In this document: one piece after another, positions 52,071 through 58,917 of the stretch
Numbering within the stretch: position 1 is the stretch's first letter
Layout: every line of letters begins with the position of its first letter
NCBI GenBank assembly: GCA_052244495.1
Contig: JBQPXH010000002.1
Reading direction: 5' to 3' (one strand)
From: Cereibacter_A sp052244495
GTDB lineage: Bacteria > Pseudomonadota > Alphaproteobacteria > Rhodobacterales > Rhodobacteraceae
Length of the DNA: 64,000 bases
The notes under the pieces: model-generated
What the model was told of the DNA's origin: nothing
Database searches by the model: none
The model's input: only the letters and a program-made list of their open reading frames with translations
Program-made: the position numbers and the translations under genes

Positions 52071-52766
52071 TCAGAACTGGTAGTTGAGACCGATCCGGGC
52101 GCGGCTGTGGGTGGGAGTCGCGTTGGTCTCGAGATCCCCGAACCGACGAAGTTCCTTGCCGAGATCGAGGTATTCCACCTCGCCCGTCACCGACCAGCCC
52201 GCGCCAAGCGATTTCTCGATCCCGATGCCGCCGAGGTAGCCGGTGGCCTTGTAGTCGCCGTCGAAGCCGTTCACGCTGTAGTCGATGTCGGCCTGCGCCA
52301 GCCCGACCTGCCCAAACAGCACCAGATCGGGGCGCACCGCATAGCCCGTCCGAAGCCGCAGAGCGATGAGCGATCCGATCTCGGACCGGCCGGTCAGGCT
52401 CTCGCCGCCCAGCACGCCCCGGCTCTCGGCCGATACGCTGCCGGCTTCGTAGGAAAGTTCCGGCCCCATGACCCACGAGCCAAGCTGCCAGCGATAGCCG
52501 AGCCGCACGCTCGCCACCGTGCCCGAAACGTCGAGATCGCCGACATCGCCTGCATACCCGCCGCCGGTCTCCCAGAAACCGAGGCGATCGTCGGCACCGA
52601 AGGCCCTGCCGACCGTTCCGCCGACATAGGTCCCCGACCAGTCCGGTCTCGAGGCCGGAGCAATGATCTCGGGTTCGGCTTGCGCATTGGACAGGCCGCC
52701 GGCCTCGGCGCCCGCTGCGATCGCGCAGATCATGGCGGTCACGATCGAAAGAAGGGCAGAACGCAT
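52071..52766 (-). CDS. Outer-membrane beta-barrel protein (OmpW/opacity-like)
   Basis: 231 residues. A signal peptide (ALLSIVTAMICAIAAGAEA) is followed by an OMP_b-brl barrel: WSGTYVGGTVGRAFG, alternate-polarity strands such as VASVRLGYRWQLGSWVMGPELSYEA, LRTGYAVRPDLVLFGQVGLAQADIDY, and a terminal ARIGLNYQF with a C-terminal Phe, the BAM recognition signal. ATG at 52766 is the likely start. The function is unknown; such barrels are often structural or adhesin-like. Confidence 0.85.
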   Translation of the reverse strand: MRSALLSIVTAMICAIAAGAEAGGLSNAQAEPEIIAPASRPDWSGTYVGGTVGRAFGADDRLGFWETGGGYAGDVGDLDVSGTVASVRLGYRWQLGSWVMGPELSYEAGSVSAESRGVLGGESLTGRSEIGSLIALRLRTGYAVRPDLVLFGQVGLAQADIDYSVNGFDGDYKATGYLGGIGIEKSLGAGWSVTGEVEYLDLGKELRRFGDLETNATPTHSRARIGLNYQF

Positions 52767-52812
52767 GTCAACAACTCGCGATGATCTTGTCCGGTGCTTA
52801 CTACCCGTAGTA

Positions 52813-52851
52813 ACGGGCGTAGGGAAACCCGTTTTATGACCTACCGCCCGT
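52813..52851. promoter_or_regulatory. Inverted repeat upstream of the outer-membrane protein gene
   Basis: ACGGGCGTAGG (52813-52823) and CCTACCGCCCGT (52840-52851) are inverted arms, one base different in length, around AAACCCGTTTT. The repeat lies 45-85 bp upstream of the outer-membrane protein ATG, where an operator or leader hairpin would be expected. No regulator is identified. Confidence 0.4.
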
Positions 52852-52965
52852 ATCTTCCTGCAAGCAGCATCCCTTTGGCTTCCGGCGTCCGGCGCTCCGC
52901 CCGGTCTCAAAAGTATCTGGACGCCGTCCTTGCGGCATCGGGACCGCGCCACCGCCCTCCGGAAT

Positions 52966-52992
52966 GCAAAAAGGCCCGCCGAAGCGGGCCTT
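52966..52992 (-). terminator. Rho-independent terminator of csbD
   Basis: On the minus strand AAGGCCCGC-TTCG-GCGGGCCTT forms a 9-bp stem with a UUCG tetraloop (52992-52971), followed by a U-run (52970-52966). It lies 20 bases after the csbD stop. Confidence 0.85.
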
Positions 52993-53011
52993 GTCGCGCA
53001 TCATGAAAGCC

Positions 53012-53209
53012 TCAGAGGCCGCGCATCCAGTCGTCGACCTTCCGCTCGGCATCGGCCTTGTCGTCACCGTATTTCTTCTGGATGAGTCCGACCATGCGCT
53101 CGCGGTCACCCGCGACCTGCTCGAGCTCGTCGTCGGTAAGCTCGCCCCACTTGCTGCGGGCGTTGCCTTTGAACTCTTTCCAGCGGCCGGAAACCTGATC
53201 CCAATTCAT
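53012..53209 (-). CDS. csbD: CsbD-family stress protein
   Basis: 65 residues. MNWDQVSGRWKEFKGNARSKWGELTDDEL and QKKYGDDKADAERKVDDWM are the CsbD/YjbJ signature. The proteins are small, hydrophilic and abundant under stress; their activity is unknown. AAGGAG lies eight bases before ATG. It has its own EcfG promoter and its own terminator, so it is a monocistronic stress gene next to the regulator locus. Confidence 0.93.
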   Translation of the reverse strand: MNWDQVSGRWKEFKGNARSKWGELTDDELEQVAGDRERMVGLIQKKYGDDKADAERKVDDWMRGL

Positions 53210-53251
53210 GTCACTTGCTCCTTGTACTATTCCCTTGCGGGCTGCCGGATG

Positions 53252-53277
53252 AACGCATGGCCGGGAAGGGCGGTTCC
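53252..53277 (-). promoter_or_regulatory. EcfG-type promoter of csbD
   Basis: On the minus strand GGAAC (53277-53273), 17 bases, CGTT (53255-53252): an exact match to the EcfG pattern. The -10 element is 43 bp before the csbD ATG. Confidence 0.72.
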
Positions 53278-53313
53278 GGACGCGCGATCACGGATGCGCG
53301 CGGTCGCGCTTGG

Positions 53314-55098
53314 TCAGGACGCCGCGGCGGGAACGGGATCCGTGCCCGCCGCAGCCTCGTTGCGTGCCTCGGCGTCGGCCAGCGGCCGGATCTCGAAGCG
53401 GACCCTCAGCGTGTGGCGCTCCTCCGTCCGGTCGATCTTCACCTCGCCGCCGATCTGCTGCGCGAAGCCGGCCAGAAGCTGTGCTCCCAGTCCCGTGCCC
53501 ATGGCTGCCTGCTCGGTCTGGCGCGGCACCGGATCGAGCGTGTTCGAGACCTCGAGAAGGGCCGTCGACCCCTGCTCGCACCTCAGAGACACGTCGAGCC
53601 GCGGCGTCTCTCCTGCCCGGGCGCCAGCGTATTTCATCACGTTGGTCAGCGCCTCGGTCAGCAGAAGCGACAGCGGCACCGCCTGGTCGGGCGTCAGGCG
53701 CACGTCGCCGAAATCGGTGTTGACGGCGATGCGACGACCGGGGCCGGTGGCCAGATTGACCACCTGCCGCACGATGTCCGGCAACAGCTCGTCCGCCCGG
53801 ATGTCGGTCAGACCCGTCGTCTGGTAGAGGCCCCGGTGGATCGTGGCGAGGCTCATGACCCGGTCCTGCAGACCCTTCATGAGCCCCTTCGCCTCGGGCG
53901 TCCGGGCCTGGCGCATCTGCATGTTCATGATCGAGGCGATGAGCTGGAGGTTGTTCTTCACCCGGTGATGGACCTCGCGGAGCAGCACCTCTTTCTGGTG
54001 CACCATGTCCTCGAGTTCGGCTTCGTCGTGCAGGATCGTGTCCGTCATCCGCGCGAATGCCTCGGCAAGCTCGCGGATCTCCTGCGGCGCGTCCGAGGTG
54101 TTCAGCGGATCGACCATCCGGCTTCCCTTCGCAAAGTCGAGGATCGCCTTCCGCAGGTGCCGGATCGGCCGGACGATCATCCGCTCGGCCGCGAGCCAGG
54201 TCACGAGGAGACAGGCGAGCCACATCAGCGACGGCAGGGCGAAGGAAGGAAGGGCGCGGATCCAGAGGCCGGTCTTGCCGCCCGCGGGCCAGGATCCCAG
54301 GGCATAGAGCCGGCCCGGGATGATCGGCACGACGGAATAGACGCGGTCGCGCCCGCTGATGGTCTTCGCCGTGAAGGCGAGGCTGCGCGTCTCGCCCGCC
54401 AGCGCCGGCAGCGCCCTGTCGCGCGGCAGCAATTGCTGTCCCGCCTCGAAGCCGGCCGAGGAGGTCAGGATATCGCCACTGCCGTTGAAGGTCATGAGCA
54501 CGGGCGGCAACTGGTCCGACGTGATGCTCGGCTGCCCGATGAGGACGCTGTGGGGTAGCGATACCGCGAGGACGCCGATCTGCCTGCCGTTGGGATCGAA
54601 GACCGGATTGGTCGCAACGACGACCGATTTGCCCGAAACGCGGCCCTCGGGGCTGACCTGCAGGAGGGGCTCGCCCGCCTCGATTGCCAGAACGGCCGTA
54701 TCGGAGCCGGTGAAATCTTCTTCCCGGCCGAGCGAGGAGCATGTCATCCGCAGGTCGTTGTCGATGAAGCCGATGACCTCGTAGACCTGCGAGGCATTCT
54801 TGACCTCGCGCATGGCAAGGTCGCAGGCCTCGGGGCTGGCCAGCAGCGGCCGGACGATCTCCGACAGTGCTGCGGCCGCGCCCTGCGCCTTCTGGATCAG
54901 CCGGATCTCGTGCTCGGCCGCGCGCATCGTCTCGCCGGTCAGGGCAGCCTCGGATCGGGCCTCCGCCTCGCGCAGCACGGCGTGGGACTGGACGACCGAG
55001 ATAGCCCCGAGCGGCAGCAGGGCGACCGCGAGAAGGAAGGCCATGCGAGAGCCGATCCTGTCCGCGTAGCGCCGCTGCAACCCGGCGAAGGGTGTCAT
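53314..55098 (-). CDS. HisKA_2/HWE-type sensor histidine kinase of the general stress locus
   Basis: 594 residues. Transmembrane helix 1 at about 19-38, an extracytoplasmic sensor region of about 245 residues, helix 2 at about 285-304, a HAMP-like linker (RPIRHLRKAILDFAKGS), then the HisKA_2 dimerisation motif LREVHHRVKNNLQL with the phospho-accepting His at about 378. A HATPase domain follows (TEALTNVMKYA, GLGAQLL). It overlaps ecfG by four bases. Such kinases phosphorylate PhyR. The sensed signal is unknown. Confidence 0.92.
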   Translation of the reverse strand: MTPFAGLQRRYADRIGSRMAFLLAVALLPLGAISVVQSHAVLREAEARSEAALTGETMRAAEHEIRLIQKAQGAAAALSEIVRPLLASPEACDLAMREVKNASQVYEVIGFIDNDLRMTCSSLGREEDFTGSDTAVLAIEAGEPLLQVSPEGRVSGKSVVVATNPVFDPNGRQIGVLAVSLPHSVLIGQPSITSDQLPPVLMTFNGSGDILTSSAGFEAGQQLLPRDRALPALAGETRSLAFTAKTISGRDRVYSVVPIIPGRLYALGSWPAGGKTGLWIRALPSFALPSLMWLACLLVTWLAAERMIVRPIRHLRKAILDFAKGSRMVDPLNTSDAPQEIRELAEAFARMTDTILHDEAELEDMVHQKEVLLREVHHRVKNNLQLIASIMNMQMRQARTPEAKGLMKGLQDRVMSLATIHRGLYQTTGLTDIRADELLPDIVRQVVNLATGPGRRIAVNTDFGDVRLTPDQAVPLSLLLTEALTNVMKYAGARAGETPRLDVSLRCEQGSTALLEVSNTLDPVPRQTEQAAMGTGLGAQLLAGFAQQIGGEVKIDRTEERHTLRVRFEIRPLADAEARNEAAAGTDPVPAAAS

Positions 55099-55679
55099 GC
55101 AGCCGTCATCCCTGACCGGGACATGACGGCCATGGTCTGCCCGTCAACACCGGAGAAGATCTCTTCTCCCTTCTCGAGGCCGAGCAGCTCGGCCAGACGC
55201 GCCCGCGCCCGGTTCGCGCGGCTCTTCACCGTGCCGACCGCCACGCCCATCATCGCCGCCGCGTCCTCGTAGGCGAATCCCGAGGCGCCAACGAGGATGA
55301 GGACCTCGCGGTGCTCCGGAGACAATTGATCGAAGGCCGCGCTGAAGTCCGCGAAGGCGAGGTGGCCGTCGTGGGCTGGCTTCACGAACAGGGTCGCGGC
55401 GTGAATGCCCTCGGGATCGGGCACCTCGCGGCGATGCTTGCGCTTGTCCGAGTAGAACGTGTTCCTGAGGATGGTGAAGAGCCATGCCCTCAGGTTCGTG
55501 CCCTCGGTGAACTTGTCGAAGTTCGTCCAGGCCTTCACGATCGTGTCCTGCACGAGATCGTCGGCCACGGCGACGTTCCGCGTGAGGCTGATGGCGAAAG
55601 CGCGCAGCGCGGGCAGGTGCTCGGGCAGTTCGTCGCGCGGATCGCGGTGTTCGGGTGGCGTGTTCTCGGATTTGGTCAT
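55095..55679 (-). CDS. ecfG: EcfG-type ECF sigma factor (general stress response)
   Basis: 194 residues. Region 2 (LPALRAFAISLTRNVAVADDLVQDTIVKAWTNFDKFTEGTNLRAWLFTILRNTFYSDKRK, about 23-82) and region 4 (LSPEHREVLILVGASGFAYEDAAAMMGVAVGTVKSRANRARARL, about 120-165) are present. It is placed between nepR and a sensor kinase with four-base overlaps on both sides. In the known mechanism it is held by NepR and released when phosphorylated PhyR binds NepR. It recognises GGAAC-N16/17-CGTT promoters, of which several exact copies are in this window. Confidence 0.95.
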   Translation of the reverse strand: MTKSENTPPEHRDPRDELPEHLPALRAFAISLTRNVAVADDLVQDTIVKAWTNFDKFTEGTNLRAWLFTILRNTFYSDKRKHRREVPDPEGIHAATLFVKPAHDGHLAFADFSAAFDQLSPEHREVLILVGASGFAYEDAAAMMGVAVGTVKSRANRARARLAELLGLEKGEEIFSGVDGQTMAVMSRSGMTAA

Positions 55680-55879
55680 CTACCGACTTCCTTCTGCCGC
55701 AGCTGGTCGAGCAATTGCGCGAAACGGTCGGGGATCTCTTGCACAAGAGCTTCCTCGTAGACCCGTCTCAGGTTCTCGTCGATCTGCTGCTGCAGTTCTC
55801 TCCGTTTGCCCTTCGTCTTGTCGGGTCCCTTGGCCTTCGCCTCGGACGGCGACGCCTTGGGTTCGGTAGATTGCGTCAT
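55676..55879 (-). CDS. nepR: Anti-sigma factor NepR
   Basis: 67 residues. The N-terminal half is basic and probably disordered (AKAKGPDKTKGKRR). The C-terminal half has the NepR core IDENLRRVYEEALVQEIPDRFAQLLDQLRQ (about 33-62), two helices that clamp EcfG or PhyR. ATG 55879 follows the palindromic promoter. Its stop overlaps ecfG by four bases. The open frame runs upstream antisense to phyR but is not real there. Confidence 0.92.
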   Translation of the reverse strand: MTQSTEPKASPSEAKAKGPDKTKGKRRELQQQIDENLRRVYEEALVQEIPDRFAQLLDQLRQKEVGR

Positions 55880-55919
55880 GGAAACTGCCACGCCCCTCGA
55901 AAAAGTTGATAAGATCCCC

Positions 55920-55951
55920 GGAACCGAACGCCCGCAGGCACGTTCGGTTCC
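55920..55951. promoter_or_regulatory. Palindromic bidirectional EcfG promoter for nepR and phyR
   Basis: GGAACCGAACG (55920-55930) and CGTTCGGTTCC (55941-55951) are perfect inverted arms around a 10-base spacer. Read rightward: GGAAC, 16 bases, CGTT (55920-55944), toward phyR. Read leftward: GGAAC (55951-55947), 16 bases, CGTT (55930-55927), toward nepR. Both promoters match the EcfG consensus exactly and overlap almost fully. Confidence 0.85.
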
Positions 55952-55981
55952 CAAGAATGTTGCAGACAGGGGACCTTGTAT

Positions 55982-56791
55982 ATGACCTCCGACACGACGC
56001 CCGACCTCGCCAGTGTGATCGGGACCAACCTGCCGTATCTGCGCCGCTATGCGCGTGCGCTGACCGGCAGTCAGGAGACGGGCGACCGGTATGCCGCCGT
56101 CACCTTGGAAGCCATTCTGGAGGATACGCATATCTTCGAGGCGACCGAAAGCCCCAAGGTGGCGCTCTTTCATGCGTTCCACCTTGTCTGGGCCAGTGCC
56201 GGCGCGCCTTTGGGCGAACCGGACACCCGCCTGTCGCAGAGGGCACAGGACCATATGGCGCGCCTGACGCCCAACACGCGCGAAGCTCTGCTGCTTCACG
56301 CGATCGAGGGTTTCCACCATGACGAGATCGGCGCGATCATGCAGGTCGACGCCTCGGAAGCCGCCGAGCTGATCGAGATCGCGCAGCGCGAAATGGCCAG
56401 TTCGGTTGCAGGCCGAATCATGGTCATCGAGGACGAGGCGATCATCGCCATGGACATCGTGGCCATCGTCCGCGAAATGGGCCACGGCGTGACGGGCATC
56501 GCCCGCACCCGGACCGAAGCCGTGGCTCTGGCCGCGCGGGAGCGGCCGGACCTGATCCTGGCCGACATCCAGTTGGCGGACAATTCCTCGGGCATCGACG
56601 CCGTGAACGACATCCTCAAGCAGTTCGAGGACATCCCGGTCATCTTCGTGACCGCCTTCCCCGAGCGGCTGCTGACCGGCAAGCGCCCCGAACCTGCCTT
56701 CCTCATCACCAAGCCCTATTCCGAGGATCAGGTGCGTTCGGCCGTCAGCCAGGCGATGTTCTTCTCCTCGACCGAGACGCTGAACGCCTGA
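55982..56791 (+). CDS. phyR: PhyR, general stress response regulator (sigma-like domain plus receiver)
   Basis: 269 residues. The N-terminal part (about 8-140) mimics EcfG regions 2 and 4 (LPYLRRYARALTGSQETGDRYAAVTLEAIL; LTPNTREALLLHAIEGFHHDEIGAIM). The C-terminal receiver has the acidic pair E150-D151, phospho-acceptor Asp195 in LILADIQL, Thr in FVTAF, and Lys in ITKPY. Phosphorylation exposes the sigma-like part to bind NepR. ATG at 55982 has GGGGA eight bases before it; TTG 55976 is the alternative. It is divergent from nepR-ecfG-kinase. Confidence 0.95.
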   Translation: MTSDTTPDLASVIGTNLPYLRRYARALTGSQETGDRYAAVTLEAILEDTHIFEATESPKVALFHAFHLVWASAGAPLGEPDTRLSQRAQDHMARLTPNTREALLLHAIEGFHHDEIGAIMQVDASEAAELIEIAQREMASSVAGRIMVIEDEAIIAMDIVAIVREMGHGVTGIARTRTEAVALAARERPDLILADIQLADNSSGIDAVNDILKQFEDIPVIFVTAFPERLLTGKRPEPAFLITKPYSEDQVRSAVSQAMFFSSTETLNA

Positions 56792-56815
56792 GCGGTGATC
56801 TCGATGCCCGCTGGA

Positions 56816-57175
56816 TCAGCGGGCATCCTGACCGCGGCGCTCTTCGGCCGCACGCTCCAGCAGCGCCAGAACCGCATCGCTCGTGAAGGGGCGGGGCAGG
56901 ACCCACCAGTCGGGGCCTTCGCCCGCCGTCTCGGCCTCTTCGCCGAGCAGGACCAGGCGCGTCCCGTCCCGAAGCAGGGCGCACACGAGGGGATGCTCCA
57001 GCGCCTTGCTGGGCGCAAGCCCGATGAAGGCCACGCGGGGCCGGCAGGTCGTGCCGAGATCTTCCGGACGGCGTCCGACGATCACCTCGGCCTCCGAATC
57101 GTGGTCGAGGATGGTCTGCGCGAGATCCTGCGCGACGACGACATGTTTAAGGGCAATGAAATAGCAGGAGCGCAC
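56816..57175 (-). CDS. Degenerate receiver-like protein (pseudo-receiver)
   Basis: 119 residues from a GTG start. The sequence follows the receiver fold (VVVAQDLAQTILDHDSEAEVIVGRRPEDL; RVAFIGLAP; GTRLVLLGEE; WVLPRPFTSDAVLALLERA) as seen in single-domain receivers. The site of the phospho-acceptor Asp reads IGLAP and the conserved Lys of KPF is Arg (RPF), so it should not be phosphorylated. Such proteins can compete or act as adaptors. It is convergent with phyR, 24 bases from its stop, and divergent from a Crp/Fnr regulator. The function is inferred only. Confidence 0.65.
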   Translation of the reverse strand: MRSCYFIALKHVVVAQDLAQTILDHDSEAEVIVGRRPEDLGTTCRPRVAFIGLAPSKALEHPLVCALLRDGTRLVLLGEEAETAGEGPDWWVLPRPFTSDAVLALLERAAEERRGQDAR

Positions 57176-57250
57176 CGTGTCCCGGCCTCGTGAAGATACC
57201 GATGGCGAATTCTATGCACCCGATTGTGCCGCTCTGCATTAAACTGTGAC

Positions 57251-58003
57251 ATGCGAGAGAGCCACCCCGCCGTGCATGTCACCGTCTGCCACAACTGCCC
57301 ATTGCGGCAGTTGCCGCTATTCCTGCCCTTCTCCGAGGGTGAATTGTCTTTCATGGAACGGTTCAAGGTCGGCGAGATGTCCGTCGATCCCGGCGTAATG
57401 CTGCTCGAGGAGGGGCAGGGCAGCGCGCATCTCTTCACGATCCTCAGCGGCCTCGGCATCCGCTCGACGATGCTCGAGAACGGACGGCGGCAGGTGATCA
57501 ACTTCCTCTTTCCGGGCGATTTCGTGGGTCTTCAGGCCGGCCTCTCGGACAAGATGCGACACACCGTCGAGAGCACGACGCCGATGGTTCTCTGCGTCTT
57601 CAACCGCGCCAACCTCATGTCCCTTTTTCGCGAAGAGCCCGAACGCGCCTATGACCTGACCTGGATCGCCGCCGTCGAGGAGCATTTCCTCGGCGAGACG
57701 ATCGCTACGCTCGGCCAGCGCGACGCGACGCAACGAATGGCATGGGCGCTGCTGCGGATCCACGAGAGGTTGCTGTCCGTGGGGCTGGGCGACGGGGATG
57801 GAAGGGTTCAGATGCCGTGGCGGCAGCAGGATCTCGCGGATGCGCTGGGCCTGTCGCTGGTCCACACGAACAAGACGATCCGGCGGCTTCGAGAAATGGG
57901 CGCCGCGCGCTGGAGTGGCGGCACGCTGTCGATCGACCGCGAGCAGCTCGGTGCGGTCGCGCTCGCCGATCCGGAACAACCGCGGCGTCGCCCCTTGATC
58001 TGA
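57251..58003 (+). CDS. Crp/Fnr-family transcriptional regulator
   Basis: 250 residues from ATG 57251. The N-terminal cyclic-nucleotide-binding-like barrel includes LEEGQGSAHLFTILSGLGIRSTMLENGRRQVINFLFPGDFVGL. The C-terminal HTH_Crp has MPWRQQDLADALGLSLVHTNKTIRRLREMG. Two N-terminal Cys (VCHNCPLR) recall Fnr, but I do not see the full four-Cys set of an iron-sulfur regulator. Similar proteins in alphaproteobacteria control stress and respiration. No ribosome-binding site stands out; TTG or an upstream start is possible. Confidence 0.88.
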   Translation: MRESHPAVHVTVCHNCPLRQLPLFLPFSEGELSFMERFKVGEMSVDPGVMLLEEGQGSAHLFTILSGLGIRSTMLENGRRQVINFLFPGDFVGLQAGLSDKMRHTVESTTPMVLCVFNRANLMSLFREEPERAYDLTWIAAVEEHFLGETIATLGQRDATQRMAWALLRIHERLLSVGLGDGDGRVQMPWRQQDLADALGLSLVHTNKTIRRLREMGAARWSGGTLSIDREQLGAVALADPEQPRRRPLI

Positions 58004-58102
58004 GACGCATTTTCGGAACCGGCGCGGCACTTGCGAGTTTGGGTGGCACATGACGGGCGACCCTGTCGCCTGCAGCCAACATGAAGTCCGGAGACTTATC
58101 CA

Positions 58103-58594
58103 ATGAACGGGAAGACACTTGCGGCCGCCCTTCTGGGCGCGGCCCTGACCCTGCCTGCGCTGGCCTCGGCCGAAGAGCCGATGATCAAATCCATCGATGT
58201 CGAGACCTCGCTCAATGACCTGAGCAATGCCGAGGCGGCAGCCTACTGGAAGTCGCTCGACACGGATCTCGAGACCGCCATCGCGGCGCAGCTCGTGGGC
58301 CGCCTTGCCGACGAGGGCATGGACATCAAGATCGACATGAGCGAGGTCGCGCTTGCCAGCTTCTTCGAGTCGGCTGTCGGGGCGGAAAGCACGATGACCG
58401 GCACGGTCAACGTGATCGACCTGACGAACAACACGAACTTCAAGACCTTCGACCTCACGGTGACGATGGCGCAGGCGCTGCCGATGATGCCGCCGGGGAC
58501 CGACATCACCGTGATCCCGCCGACGAGCCAGGAAGTCTACGCGGGCATGGTGGCCACCTTCGCGGCCGCCGTGGTCGAGCGCATCGACACCTGA
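58103..58594 (+). CDS. Periplasmic hypothetical protein
   Basis: 163 residues. A clear signal peptide ends at ALASAEE (about residue 24). The mature part, SIDVETSLNDLSNAEAAAYWKSLDTDLETAIAAQLVGRL, TMTGTVNVIDLTNN and VYAGMVATFAAAVVERID, has a lipid- or metal-independent mixed alpha-beta look typical of rhodobacterial DUF6778-like proteins, which I cannot name further. It is monocistronic, with a strong terminator 25 bases after its stop. A weak EcfG-like element (GGAAC-N16-AGTT at 58015-58039) lies upstream. Confidence 0.75.
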   Translation: MNGKTLAAALLGAALTLPALASAEEPMIKSIDVETSLNDLSNAEAAAYWKSLDTDLETAIAAQLVGRLADEGMDIKIDMSEVALASFFESAVGAESTMTGTVNVIDLTNNTNFKTFDLTVTMAQALPMMPPGTDITVIPPTSQEVYAGMVATFAAAVVERIDT

Positions 58595-58619
58595 CGGCCG
58601 CCTAGCGGCAGACATTCTG

Positions 58620-58649
58620 AAGGCGGCGCTTCGGCGCCGCCTTTGTTTT
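58620..58649 (+). terminator. Rho-independent terminator
   Basis: AAGGCGGCGC-TTCG-GCGCCGCCTT (58620-58643) makes a 10-bp stem with a UUCG loop, followed by TTTGTTTT. It ends the transcript of the periplasmic protein gene at 58103. Confidence 0.88.
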
Positions 58650-58917
58650 GGCCGATGCCTCGCTCTGGATGCGGGAAGGCGTGCGGATGCACCAAGAGCG
58701 CACGGCCCATGCCTCTCCTCGCGACTGCCGGGCCGCCGACGTAATTCGGTGCATGGAAAAGAAGCGCGCCGCCAGCAGGGGAGGGATAACCCTGGTGGCG
58801 GCGCTCGGCCCGCGGCGATCAAGGGCAAGGCGTCGGGGAAAGCGCCAGCCGCGGGATTGTGTGCTCAACCCCCGCCAGAAGGGGAAGTTCCGGGCTCCGA
58901 AAAATTCTTCGGAGGAC
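58650..58917. other. 268 bp gene-free region
   Basis: No supported gene. Close to the AGE-family stop, CTCCGAA (58895-58901) and TTCGGAG (58908-58914) form a 7-bp stem that may end the leftward cbb/AGE transcript; no long U-run follows. Confidence 0.4.
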
